Part shown: piece after piece, positions 35,913-47,700 of the stretch | How the letters are laid out: each line of letters opens with the position of its first letter | Position numbering within the stretch: the stretch's first letter is position 1 | DNA from: Hofstenia miamia | Lineage: Eukaryota > Xenacoelomorpha > Acoela > Hofsteniidae | Reading direction: 5' to 3' | Length of the DNA stretch: 64,000 nt | Assembly: GCA_900660155.1 (NCBI GenBank) | Contig: CABFPE010000050.1 | Span: 415,458 to 479,457, forward strand | Made by a program: the position numbers and the translations under genes | Notes under the pieces: generated by a model | What the model was told of the DNA's origin: nothing | What the model saw: the letters and a program-made list of their open reading frames with translations, nothing else | The model's database searches: none

Positions 35913-36462
35913 TTCAACTTTTTGCAAAAAAATTAAGTTTGTGACTTTCCCAGACATTCAACAGGAAACAATTGTTTGGTTTCATTATGATATAAAGGAA
36001 TGGAATTTAAAATTATTCTTGTTCTGATGTCAGTGTTCCAGCTGTTACAACCATTCTACCAAATGAATTACAAAAATATTCAAGGCAACAGCGTTTTTAA
36101 TATAGCATGTACTTTAGAAAAAATATCGTTTTGGAAATAAAATTAGTGAATAAATTACGCCTGGTAAATTTGTTAATGACTTCATAGAGTAAGGGCCTGT
36201 GAATATTTGAAATTTAGAGTAGAGTCCAGTACACGAACAACAAGAAGACAAAATTTAAAAGCGATGTGAAATGGGAAAAATGCATTAATAATCATTATTA
36301 TATGTATTTACACTAAAAAAATTCGAATGTTTAAAAACTCTGTACAACAAATGAGATTCTATTAGGAGTCTTAACTTCTAAATAAGGCGTTATAGAACAG
36401 TAGACTTAGTGGATGATCATATACTTGCTGCTATCCTCTCAATAGGAATGGAGTGTTACGAT
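35137..36462. other. AT-rich DNA with an (AAT)n run at 35880-35912
   Basis: The run follows AATAAATCTATTT, so it could be a LINE tail like that at 21.2 kb, but the open frame upstream (35527-35760) shows no reverse transcriptase motif I trust. Confidence 0.35.
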
Positions 36463-36992
36463 TCTATTATAAGATCTCAAAATCCAGGAATGGACATAGC
36501 ATTACGTAAAAAAACTCAAAATGAGTTCTGCTTAAGATATCATTATCATTAGAATACTAACATTTACGGAAAACGTCTCTTTTGTACCTACCTATTGGCG
36601 ATGTTTGGGTGTTGTGATTAATGTTGTGCGGCTGGTGTTTATTGACTGGCCACAGCTCGCCTATATATTTTATTTGAACCATCGGCCGGCTGCGGCCGTG
36701 ATGCCAAAGACCGCAGAAGGCCACAAATATTATAGCCGCTCCCGGCCGTAAAATGTTTATGTATATAACATTCACCGCATTTTTCATTATTTATCATGAC
36801 TTACACCCACCTTGAATAAAACTCATTAAGCCCTGCTTAATTATATTTGCAGGGTAAAGAAAAGTTAAGCTTACGGCCGCTAAGAACCGTTATTTGAAAA
36901 TTGAAGCCATAGCTGAGCGTGGTTCAGGCAGTAGCAAATCTTTAGCCACGACTTACGGCCGGTCATTACCAAACCACAGTAGCAGCCAAAGC
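36463..36992. repeat. 530-bp duplication, first copy (ends at a single N)
   Basis: Repeated at 36994-37523 with one substitution (near 36609, G versus A) and no length change; the only base between the copies is N (36993). This looks like two overlapping contig ends placed side by side. It includes four CGGCCG-containing words, striking in this AT-rich setting. Confidence 0.93.
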
Positions 36993-36993
36993 N

Positions 36994-37523
36994 TCTATTA
37001 TAAGATCTCAAAATCCAGGAATGGACATAGCATTACGTAAAAAAACTCAAAATGAGTTCTGCTTAAGATATCATTATCATTAGAATACTAACATTTACGG
37101 AAAACGTCTCTTTTGTACCTACCTATTGGCGATGTTTGAGTGTTGTGATTAATGTTGTGCGGCTGGTGTTTATTGACTGGCCACAGCTCGCCTATATATT
37201 TTATTTGAACCATCGGCCGGCTGCGGCCGTGATGCCAAAGACCGCAGAAGGCCACAAATATTATAGCCGCTCCCGGCCGTAAAATGTTTATGTATATAAC
37301 ATTCACCGCATTTTTCATTATTTATCATGACTTACACCCACCTTGAATAAAACTCATTAAGCCCTGCTTAATTATATTTGCAGGGTAAAGAAAAGTTAAG
37401 CTTACGGCCGCTAAGAACCGTTATTTGAAAATTGAAGCCATAGCTGAGCGTGGTTCAGGCAGTAGCAAATCTTTAGCCACGACTTACGGCCGGTCATTAC
37501 CAAACCACAGTAGCAGCCAAAGC
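36994..37523. repeat. 530-bp duplication, second copy
   Basis: Same sequence as the preceding copy. Only this copy continues into downstream unique DNA (GGCAAAACACATATGG), so it probably carries the true right flank and the first copy the true left flank. Confidence 0.93.
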
Positions 37524-37562
37524 GGCAAAACACATATGGTTATACATACTAACTATCACTAA
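37389..37562 (+). pseudogene. Possible pogo/CENP-B-type helix-turn-helix fragment
   Basis: A 57-codon open stretch opens R-K-V-K-L-T-A-A-K-N-R-Y-L-K-I-E-A-I-A-E-R-G and continues S-S-K-S-L-A-T-T-Y-G-R-S. The N-terminal DNA-binding domain of pogo/Tigger transposases and CENP-B reads like R-K-x-x-L-T-x-x-x-K-x-x-x-I-x-x-I-E-x-G, then S-x-x-x-L-A-x-x-Y-G-V. The fit is suggestive only; no Met, no DDE domain and no terminal repeats were found. The first duplicate copy holds the same start but is cut by the N at 36993. Confidence 0.28.
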
Positions 37563-38516
37563 AGAAAAATTCATTTTTATCGCTTATTCCTGATTTAGCT
37601 ATTTTCTGGCGCAATAGAAGAAACAGTGAGTTCCACGCTTACCACATATTATGCGGGCCAATAGAGTGCATATGAATGGAATCTTAAGTTTTTTAACACC
37701 GCACGGAACGACTGCAAGCACTGCAATAAAATATCCCAATATCGAAAAGAAAATCTACAAAAAAAATTTCTAGTACTTTGAGCTGAAAAATAGTGTATCA
37801 CACGACATTAACCCAACCTTGCAAGGAACACTTAATTAGAAATATTTCTGTCACCAAATGGCCTTAGATGATTATTTGCGATGCAATCAATTTAAGTGAC
37901 ATTCGTTTCAAGGATTTTCGACTAGAATAAAATAGAAAACTCTCAACAACAATACTACCGTGTGAAAAGAGTAAATTCTATTGAAAAGTAGAATGGATAT
38001 TCTCTAAACGTCCAAATCTAATTAATTACTTTATTGCATCAATGGAAACGTGCTAGTTTGCAAGTGCACTTCAGTAAGCTTGCGCAACATCAAAACTCTA
38101 CAAAGTTCTTTGATTGAAAAATTCAGAGTTGTGAAGTATATAGCTACTCACTGAAAAAACCGCTTTATATGTTTTATATTACTATTACATCAGAATCCCA
38201 TTAAAGCACAATAATTCGTTTCAATTCTAGCAAATTTCATGAAGTTTTCAACTTGAACTGTTTTACCATTCACACAATCTATACTTTCAAGAGCACATTG
38301 TCGCCAGGGTTGTCTTAAACACCACACTTAATCCAGAATTATTTGAATGAATGACTGCTTTTTAAGAATTAACACTGTATTAAGTTGATCTTAGTAATAT
38401 TACACTGATTAGTCTGTATTATACTGCTATTAATAAGTTTAGTACATTTCTAATTTGAAGAAGAAACGTTCGCATTCGATAAATGCTAAATGTCACACTA
38501 CAATTTAAAAAATACA
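37563..38516. other. AT-rich DNA, nothing recognised
   Basis: No exon or element ends were seen up to the (TA)n array and gap. Confidence 0.4.
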
Positions 38517-39554
38517 ATATATATATATATANNNNNNNNNNNNNNNNNNNNNNNNNNNNNNNNNNNNNNNNNNNNNNNNNNNNNNNNNNNNNNNNNNNNN
38601 NNNNNNNNNNNNNNNNNNNNNNNNNNNNNNNNNNNNNNNNNNNNNNNNNNNNNNNNNNNNNNNNNNNNNNNNNNNNNNNNNNNNNNNNNNNNNNNNNNNN
38701 NNNNNNNNNNNNNNNNNNNNNNNNNNNNNNNNNNNNNNNNNNNNNNNNNNNNNNNNNNNNNNNNNNNNNNNNNNNNNNNNNNNNNNNNNNNNNNNNNNNN
38801 NNNNNNNNNNNNNNNNNNNNNNNNNNNNNNNNNNNNNNNNNNNNNNNNNNNNNNNNNNNNNNNNNNNNNNNNNNNNNNNNNNNNNNNNNNNNNNNNNNNN
38901 NNNNNNNNNNNNNNNNNNNNNNNNNNNNNNNNNNNNNNNNNNNNNNNNNNNNNNNNNNNNNNNNNNNNNNNNNNNNNNNNNNNNNNNNNNNNNNNNNNNN
39001 NNNNNNNNNNNNNNNNNNNNNNNNNNNNNNNNNNNNNNNNNNNNNNNNNNNNNNNNNNNNNNNNNNNNNNNNNNNNNNNNNNNNNNNNNNNNNNNNNNNN
39101 NNNNNNNNNNNNNNNNNNNNNNNNNNNNNNNNNNNNNNNNNNNNNNNNNNNNNNNNNNNNNNNNNNNNNNNNNNNNNNNNNNNNNNNNNNNNNNNNNNNN
39201 NNNNNNNNNNNNNNNNNNNNNNNNNNNNNNNNNNNNNNNNNNNNNNNNNNNNNNNNNNNNNNNNNNNNNNNNNNNNNNNNNNNNNNNNNNNNNNNNNNNN
39301 NNNNNNNNNNNNNNNNNNNNNNNNNNNNNNNNNNNNNNNNNNNNNNNNNNNNNNNNNNNNNNNNNNNNNNNNNNNNNNNNNNNNNNNNNNNNNNNNNNNN
39401 NNNNNNNNNNNNNNNNNNNNNNNNNNNNNNNNNNNNNNNNNNNNNNNNNNNNNNNNNNNNNNNNNNNNNNNNNNNNNNNNNNNNNNNNNNNNNNNNNNNN
39501 NNNNNNNNNNNNNNNNNNNNNNNNNNNNNNNATATATATATATATATATATATA
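38517..39554. other. Assembly gap of 1000 N inside a (TA)n array
   Basis: N run at 38532-39531, exactly 1000 bases, with TA repeats on both sides. With the gap at 18309-19308 it delimits a contig of 19.2 kb whose orientation is in doubt (see the receptor exons). Confidence 0.97.
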
Positions 39555-40293
39555 GGAACTGTGGATACAAATTTTAAAATATCTACAAGGGGTTGGATAG
39601 AAAAAAATCTATACGGGCGCTAAATACTATGGCGGATGGCGCTGGATAAGGGTCCAAAAAATTAAAGGTGACCCTATGAACAATCAGAACACGTCAAAAA
39701 GCAATTGAGTTAATTCCAAATTTTATTAAGATGAAGGCTTTTAGACATGTTACTATTTTCACAGTGCTAAATAAATATTCATAAACATTAAGAAAAATTT
39801 TATTTGTGCATCGTAAATTGCTAGTATTAAGGAATTTTTATCTCAATAATTGCAAAATATATCAGTATTTTCAAATTTAATTGAATCTCATATATTGCAG
39901 CTAAGATTGATTAGTGGGAATGCTCATGACAAGGTTTATTGGCGACGCATTATTTCGGGAATAGGGCCAACCCATGATTGCATATAGTAGATCCCGTATG
40001 ATTAATTCGTTGATGATAAATTAGATTAGTCACCAGCATAGTTTAAATCTTCACACATTATGTAATTATATGTTTCTAACCATGTTTTGAAAGTAGATCA
40101 GTAATTTTATATTGACTTTTTCGCAATGTGGGTCTATGTATATATTCTTCTATTCTATTCTAAGCTAAAGTGAAGATAATAAACATACATTTCATAAGCA
40201 CTATAATCAAAAGCACATAAGTGCAAGTGTGATAAGTGAAACTGGAAAAAGCACAAGTGACGATAAGCGGAAATTTATTAAGCGATCAATTCA

Positions 40294-40301
<8 letters not shown>
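39555..40301. other. AT-rich DNA, nothing recognised
   Basis: A GC-richer patch near 39610-39670 (GGGCGC, GGCGGATGGCGC) has no partner and no coding motif. Confidence 0.35.
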
Positions 40302-40330
<29 letters not shown>

Positions 40331-40331
40331 N
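40302..40331. repeat. (TA)n microsatellite ending at a single N
   Basis: A TA run followed by one N at 40331, a probable contig join. Confidence 0.9.
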
Positions 40332-40740
40332 AGAATTCATCATTCTCTCAAGTACATGCATTCAACTATCTCCATAATATGAAAACATTTCCCAATATAT
40401 ATTTGTCTTATGATTTACATAGTATTCATATTATTGGAGATATTTTTTGGGGCACCCCTTCACAGTGGCATAGAATGAATACTAAGCCTCTAATGAAAAT
40501 ATAACCCAAAATTTAAATTTATAATTAAATATTGATTCTGGGTCAAAAAATCTATATTATATCTTTAATACTTTCAAAAACACCTTGTGAAAACTTGTAT
40601 CCGAATATTTATGAGCGTGACTTAAATAGAATCAAATACTGAGGGCCATTGAATAATTGGTGCCCTTCTCTGTAGTGTAGTTGTATATATGTGACAATAT
40701 TTCCAAATGGAATGTGTTAGCCATCGTAAATTAAAATGAA

Positions 40741-41007
40741 TTGCTTAATCTAAGATCACGATTAATTTGGTATTTTACTGTAATAACGCGTATATCTGTA
40801 ACTGACAATGATCAAGAATTCTCTGTTACTCGTCAACATAGTGCCTTTAATACCAATGATAGTCATAAAATGCGTGAGTTGAGATTATCCAAGAAGATAA
40901 ATGAGAAAGGACTCATTACTGACAGATCTTCTTTTGGACATGTAATGAATTACCAATGTTATGACAGAAGCACAATAACATACATTAATGACCATACAGG
41001 CATCTGA
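40741..41007 (+). CDS. Unidentified open frame with coding-like composition
   Basis: About 88 codons. The part V-T-D-N-D-Q-E-F-S-V-T-R-Q-H ... M-R-E-L-R-L-S-K-K-I-N-E-K-G-L ... T-D-R-S-S-F-G-H-V-M-N-Y has the mixed polar composition of real protein, unlike the Phe/Leu/Ile-rich chance frames around it. No known domain is recognised, the first codon is a TTG rather than ATG, and no clear donor site lies at its end. It could be a terminal exon, part of the receptor's cytoplasmic loop (no motif supports this), or chance. Confidence 0.22.
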   Translation: MLNLRSRLIWYFTVITRISVTDNDQEFSVTRQHSAFNTNDSHKMRELRLSKKINEKGLITDRSSFGHVMNYQCYDRSTITYINDHTGI

Positions 41008-42017
41008 TACTATGAAATTAATTTATGAAAACAGGAGATTGTACGTATATAAATTCACGTCAAACCTTTGTATTCAGTTAATCATTCGCCAATTTTCCAG
41101 AAAAAATTTAGCATGACGGGAGATTTTATTTGCCCCTTCCCATTTATGTCGTTGGTGTTTGTGTTGGGGGCATCTGATGGTTATCTATTTGCTCCACACA
41201 GTTTTTGACATGTATTACTAAATACAACGAGGGAGATTCAAAAAATATGTGCATATTGGTTTTTTGGTCAAAATAGAAAATTATTGTATATAAATTCGTT
41301 AAATGTTAGCAGTGAATTCTTATTTGATGTGCGCAACACAACAAACATGAAAAAATAATTAATATTTTGAAAACGAATGAACATCTGAGAAAGCAATTTG
41401 GATTCGATATAACATCCAAATTGATGAATTTAGGATTCTAATAGACACATTTTCAGGAAAATGTCAATTTTAGAAATAGTAATTTATCATAGCTTTTCAT
41501 TAGATAAAACAATATTATGCCTAAATTTTTTAAAAAGGCAAAGCCCAAAAGAAAAATCACAATAATATAATATTTATATTGGTACTTCAAATTTTTGTCT
41601 ACTTCCTAAGACGAAAATAACACCGTGAAACGTTTTTTTAACAAAATAATACAACGAAAAGTCTGTTTAGTTATTTTGCTCGAACTTCACTGGTAAATTA
41701 ACTCAAAGATGTTTGACACCATACGTTGCCAGTTGATTGAAAACTTTCGTTTTTATTCAAAATTATACATGTATATGTTTTGTAAATAACTAAAAACGCT
41801 AGACTTAACATCAAGCTAAAGACGTTGTAACAAAATAGTGAAAAAATTCGCTATATACCTGAGGAGTGCCTATGGTACTCATACTCTTATGCTTAATGCC
41901 CTTTTGCATCTCACTACTTAAACTTGATTTGCACCCCAGGCGTTCCACTCAGACAAGTGAAATATTTAAAGAAAATATGTATTACAAGTAGCATTAAAAA
42001 AGAATATAGATAAATAT
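41008..42017. other. AT-rich DNA, nothing recognised
   Basis: No supported exon, RNA gene or element end. Confidence 0.4.
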
Positions 42018-42660
42018 TCTATTTAATGGTGCATCTCAAAGGCATCGTCCGATGCACATCATGGCAAGTTTTTTGCAATATGTTATTGCCGTTACGCGTT
42101 TGTCGTTCCGCATGTACATGTAAGCATATTGGAGCAATCGTGTCGACTTCTTGTCCTTTTCTGAACGTGCGGACGCTTGGTATTATTAACACATTCTGCC
42201 GATTGGCATTGAGTTCCAATGGATGTTTTTCAGGAAAATTAAATTGTTTAAACGATTGGACAAAGCTCTCCGCCTCAACATTACATCTTCAACAAAGAAG
42301 GTGGAAGACGATCAAGCAACCTGAGTGAAAATATGTCTGTTACAACACCGTCCAAAATTTATCAGTCCTCCTTTTCCCACTTAACAAGGTTATTATCTAG
42401 TTCTGGAAGTTGACATCAAATAAATGTATGTAGCACATTTGTACTTTCGAATCGTTGTCCCAAATTACTTTGCTATCCCCATTGTTTAGGCTAAGAAGTT
42501 GCCCTGTCCAATTGACATCCTTCCTGCTTTTATTTTTCCATACAACTGGAACGTTTTCCAAATGTCTTTAATGAGAACGTAACCTGTGCATCCATTTCCC
42601 CAAACATGAACCTCATTATTTGTGAAGTGCTGTTCTGCGATTGCTAATGAAAACAAAAGT
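42018..42660 (-). pseudogene. Unidentified decayed coding fragments
   Basis: Three minus-strand stretches in different frames have protein-like composition. In reading order: A-I-A-E-Q-H-F-T-N-N-E-V-H-V-W-G-N-G; then H-L-E-N-V-P-V-V-W-K-N-K and N-W-T-G-Q-L-L-S-L-N-N-G-D-S-K-V-I-W-D-N-D-S-K-V; then N-A-N-R-Q-N-V-L-I-I-P-S-V-R-T-F-R-K-G and I-A-P-I-C-L-H-V-H-A-E-R (the last in an open frame 42019-42219). The region is richer in G+C than its neighbours. Frame changes and stops between the pieces indicate a pseudogene or an old transposon gene. I do not recognise the family and found no terminal repeats. Confidence 0.33.
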
Positions 42661-44567
42661 CGTTAGTCTTAATTTAGATTAGCAAGTAAATCTTAATTAA
42701 TTAGGCATTGTTCGCCATAGGTGAGTGGATGATCATAAAATCGGTAATTAACCAGTTGCTAATCTAACTAGTCAGATCCCGGGACAACTCTCATTATAAA
42801 CAGATTTACTAGAGGTTACTGTTGTGACATCGTATTGCAAACAAGTCGTAATTACACGCTAGGAGCTCTATGCTGATATGCGTGTTTCAGTTGGGCATCA
42901 ATCGATGCAAAATGCCCTGTTTTAAAAACAAAACAAATCTTAGATTACACTGGTTTACTAAGTATGACTTTTCTGGTATTGCAATCAAATATACATCGTA
43001 ATTGCAGGATTGTACCTTTCTTTCCGATCTATGATACATTGGGCGTCAATCGGTGCCAATATGACCGGTTCTAAAAACAGGACGTATAGGGCAAAATCCA
43101 TGATCAGTAAAAGTGATTGCAATATCTGTTACTCTCGAAACAAACCTCAAACTTCTTGTTGTACAAATCGTGTTGCACAGTGTAATCATTTCGCTCTAAA
43201 AATTTTTTAATCATTTTTTAAATTTTCGCCCTGCAATGTGGTTTCTTTAGTTTATTCCCGCTAAATCATAACTGACATTCAAATTGCGATAGAATAAAAA
43301 GGAATGAAAAATTAGATGCTTTCTTGCACCTGTTAAACAAAGACAATCTACGAAGTAATTTGTAGGAAGACTGCGTGTTTCATTTCCAGGAAATTAAGAT
43401 GCTTAACTATTTTTGCAAGTGGAAATAAGTTATTGAATGTAATTATGCAAATAAAATTGAAAAGCCGAATATTGCATGTCTCTTAAATTCAAAAGTAACT
43501 ATTATAGTGAATTAACTGTGCTAATGTATAAGTAAAATTTAGAGCAATCAAATTCAAATCAATTGATTTTAGCGCGTGGTACGGTTTCATATGATATCTG
43601 GTAAGGGGAGTTATGCCACTGTTTTCTGCTCCTGACATAGTTCTTATTTTATATCGATCAATTAAATGCATTATGATCTTGAATTTCTGCTGTTAAATTT
43701 CAGATTCGATTTTATTTTGCCATCATAGTATTTTCCTCTAGAAGATTATTAACTTCGAAGATTTCAAAAAGATTTAGATAAGCCAATTTAAAAGTTATTT
43801 AGAAGTAAACAGTTACTAAAATGTCAATAGCAAAATTCAATTGAAGAGATATGAGAGCTCCAGTGAAACTTGATAAAATACATTTTAAGAAGTTCTCGAT
43901 CATTTTTGTTATTAGTAAAGAATTAATATTAAAAAAGGAATCAATCACACAGACAAAAGCATAAAGCGAAATCCTAAGCTCTGAAGATATCGGGAAGACC
44001 TTCCAGTTTTTGTCACACTACTAAAAGGAATAATATTGAATGTATTTGGAATATATTTATTTTTTAGAAAATTATAAAGGCTTTTTGTTGCAAAGCATCC
44101 AAAACATTTATGATGCATTTTGTACAAATTTAATCTTGATTTTGCTAAAATATTTGTAATAAAACTTGTGCAGAACTAGGCTACTGACGTAAAGTTACAT
44201 TAAAGTGTTGAATAGGTTTTTAATACCAGAGTTGGGACGTCGGTGATTTTATAAACAAACTTTGTGTTACACTCTTCATTTCCCAATTTGATTATATTTC
44301 ATAGCCCTCGGTCATCTGACTTTTCGGCATGCGAATTTTTCCTGTGAGAATCGCTCAAATCAAACGTAAAAATGACTCCCACTTGAAATCAATTTTATCA
44401 AGGTTGACAAGAATGAAAGTAGATGACAATTATAATTTTTCATCTTTAATTTTTCCTAAGTAGCAGTCATATAATTAACATTTTCATTTGGAAGCCGTAT
44501 TAGTCTTGCATTAATTTCGAAAACACTTGGTATCTCAGCTACAACTTGTACCCAACATTCACAACCA
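42661..44567. other. AT-rich DNA with a weak internal tandem repeat
   Basis: Segments at about 42893-42937 and 43026-43080 share TTGGGC, TCAATCG and TAAAAACA in the same order, a degenerate direct repeat about 130 bp apart. Nothing else recognised. Confidence 0.3.
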
Positions 44568-45746
44568 TATAATACGAACTGAAAAAAGAGAGTTGATTGA
44601 AAATTTTATGAAAATTTTGAAATTTAGAATATAGTCGAAAAAAATTTCGAAAATTCGATAGTCATACGCTGTTATTAATTGTTAACTAGATATGCTTATA
44701 GTGCTATTCCATGTTCAAAACTACCAGATCATGTAGTGAGTCTCACATAAAGGCTGTATGAAAAAAGAATATTAAAAGAAAAGCCCGTTCATCAAATACA
44801 GTAGAAATAATGATAGATAATAATAACTAGCTTTCAACAGTCAAAAAATATTCGTTTTGTCCCAATGGAAGTTTTTCAATACTTGATGACATGATAAATA
44901 TTGATCTAAAGATTTGAACAAGGTTCACTAAGCAATGAAATTCTAAACATTAATATATTTGGATAAATATTTTTTAAATTATAGAGACAGTAAATTTAAA
45001 TAATTTTCTATATGGAAACTTTGATATTGATTCTGAAATATAGATTAACTGCCAACATCTTATCTCTATGATCACGATGGTGTAAATTATAGAGTTGAAA
45101 CCTGAAATACTGAAAATAAAACAAGGTATTCAATAAGAAAAAAATAATAGGGATAATTGAGATGAAATGTTGATTCGAATTTATTATTAATTTTCATAAG
45201 TGAACGTGAGCGCGACTTTACCAATAAAAAACTTAAGGGACAATGGCATAAAATGGACCAATATTATTTAATTGATGCCGTGCGTTGAAGAAAAATCTTG
45301 TATCATGAAAAGCTTGGGAATTATTCACAAAAAATCGTGCTGATTTGAATAGTAATTTGTTATTATACTTAGTACTCATGTAATGGCCAACTTTCAAGAT
45401 TTTACTCTATACTATTTTTAGTGAAAATAAATGCTATAATTAGGAAACTGATGGACTATTTTGTTCCGTGAAGTATTGCACCATCGTATTTGTCGAAAAC
45501 CTGTATATATATTGTGTATATTTTATTTAATTTGAGAAAAAAATTAAACAAAATGTGCTCGTTACATGTATATTGTGTAAGTGAGGTTTCACGGACGCAC
45601 TGCATAAGCTTTAGGCTAATTATGCATCTGACGTGTGAATTCCTTGTCAACAATTATGATAAAACAATGGATGTCCACTCTCTTGCTTGTTTTTTGAAAA
45701 TTCTTAATTGTTAACAATTGAAACGTATGTCAGAACAAAAAATCAA
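44568..45746. repeat. 1179-bp duplication, first copy (ends at a single N)
   Basis: Repeated at 45748-46926 with no difference that I could find by eye; the single base between the copies is N (45747). No coding sequence. Near-perfect identity in old intron-like DNA, plus the N junction, points to an assembly artefact. Confidence 0.95.
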
Positions 45747-45747
45747 N

Positions 45748-46926
45748 TATAATACGAACTGAAAAAAGAGAGTTGATTGAAAATTTTATGAAAATTTTGA
45801 AATTTAGAATATAGTCGAAAAAAATTTCGAAAATTCGATAGTCATACGCTGTTATTAATTGTTAACTAGATATGCTTATAGTGCTATTCCATGTTCAAAA
45901 CTACCAGATCATGTAGTGAGTCTCACATAAAGGCTGTATGAAAAAAGAATATTAAAAGAAAAGCCCGTTCATCAAATACAGTAGAAATAATGATAGATAA
46001 TAATAACTAGCTTTCAACAGTCAAAAAATATTCGTTTTGTCCCAATGGAAGTTTTTCAATACTTGATGACATGATAAATATTGATCTAAAGATTTGAACA
46101 AGGTTCACTAAGCAATGAAATTCTAAACATTAATATATTTGGATAAATATTTTTTAAATTATAGAGACAGTAAATTTAAATAATTTTCTATATGGAAACT
46201 TTGATATTGATTCTGAAATATAGATTAACTGCCAACATCTTATCTCTATGATCACGATGGTGTAAATTATAGAGTTGAAACCTGAAATACTGAAAATAAA
46301 ACAAGGTATTCAATAAGAAAAAAATAATAGGGATAATTGAGATGAAATGTTGATTCGAATTTATTATTAATTTTCATAAGTGAACGTGAGCGCGACTTTA
46401 CCAATAAAAAACTTAAGGGACAATGGCATAAAATGGACCAATATTATTTAATTGATGCCGTGCGTTGAAGAAAAATCTTGTATCATGAAAAGCTTGGGAA
46501 TTATTCACAAAAAATCGTGCTGATTTGAATAGTAATTTGTTATTATACTTAGTACTCATGTAATGGCCAACTTTCAAGATTTTACTCTATACTATTTTTA
46601 GTGAAAATAAATGCTATAATTAGGAAACTGATGGACTATTTTGTTCCGTGAAGTATTGCACCATCGTATTTGTCGAAAACCTGTATATATATTGTGTATA
46701 TTTTATTTAATTTGAGAAAAAAATTAAACAAAATGTGCTCGTTACATGTATATTGTGTAAGTGAGGTTTCACGGACGCACTGCATAAGCTTTAGGCTAAT
46801 TATGCATCTGACGTGTGAATTCCTTGTCAACAATTATGATAAAACAATGGATGTCCACTCTCTTGCTTGTTTTTTGAAAATTCTTAATTGTTAACAATTG
46901 AAACGTATGTCAGAACAAAAAATCAA
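45748..46926. repeat. 1179-bp duplication, second copy
   Basis: Same sequence as 44568-45746. It continues into unique DNA on the right (TTGCTTGTCATGCG), whereas the first copy continues into unique DNA on the left. Confidence 0.95.
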
Positions 46927-47339
46927 TTGCTTGTCATGCGATTGGTCACTTAGATTCTATCTAAATGCTTAATTGTCCACAAAAACAAACGAACACTACA
47001 TTTGAATTAATTTTCTATTATTTATACAAAGTCAAACTGGAAATATGGAAATTAAAAATCAATTCGAGAAAATCACATCAGATAAATGCATTATATTCAC
47101 ATTTCAAAGAGGTAATTAGCAATTCTGGATACCTCCGAAAAGCCCTCTCCATATAGATACACATACATGTACGTATGTGATGAAACCTTAAACAATCTAC
47201 AATTCGGTAACAAACATTTGGAGGAACTATTTTTCTGAAAAGAGATACTTATAAAATCTATATTTAGAAATCACCTAGCTAGGAAATTTATTTCAAAACT
47301 TTGAAACTGCTAAGTGAATGTTGAAAATAGAAACCTTAT
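46927..47339. other. AT-rich DNA, nothing recognised
   Basis: No supported feature. Confidence 0.4.
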
Positions 47340-47700
47340 GCCCGATTCTGCACTCAAAAACACCACTTTTGCAAACAATATTTTCTCTGCATTTTGATCG
47401 ATTTTCATTCTATTTTGTATTACCACATAAGAAATTTTGGTTTTGTTTGAATTTTTCAGGCTAAATTAACGATTTTCAGTGTTTTAGCCTTTAACGGTTT
47501 CGCCCCTTTGAAATTTTTAGGTATTTCCCTATTGATGTTTCACCCCTTAAATGTTTTGTCCCCATCGTTCCCATGTTAGCCCCTAAATTATTTGATATAA
47601 TAATCCACACAACTGTTTTTTCATTTTTTCATAGACTAAGCCCTAAACCCAAGTCACAAATTGATTGTTGGTCCTAAAATGTTAAGCTTTTAGTCAAATA
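47340..47700. repeat. Degenerate repeat of CCCC-centred words
   Basis: A short motif recurs with irregular spacing: GTTTCGCCCCTTTGAAAT, GTATTTCCCTATTGATG, GTTTCACCCCTTAAATG, TTTTGTCCCCATCG, GTTAGCCCCTAAATTATTTG and AAGCCCTAAACCC. All have the same orientation. It looks like an eroded minisatellite with a unit of about 20-30 bp, or a run of protein-binding sites. Confidence 0.4.

Noticed and set aside
36557-36787. 76-codon minus-strand open frame, repeated at 37088-37318
   Set aside because: The repetition comes from the 530-bp duplication; the frame has no family motif.
40463-40675. Two GGCACC/CCCTTC...CAGTG-like words considered as hAT ends
   Set aside because: They turned out to be in the same orientation, so they cannot be a terminal inverted pair, and no target duplication was seen.
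43010-43210. Cys-containing open frame considered as the receptor's Cys-loop exon
   Set aside because: The cysteines are not 13 residues apart and there is no F-P-x-D; the true Cys-loop exon is at 22007-22258.
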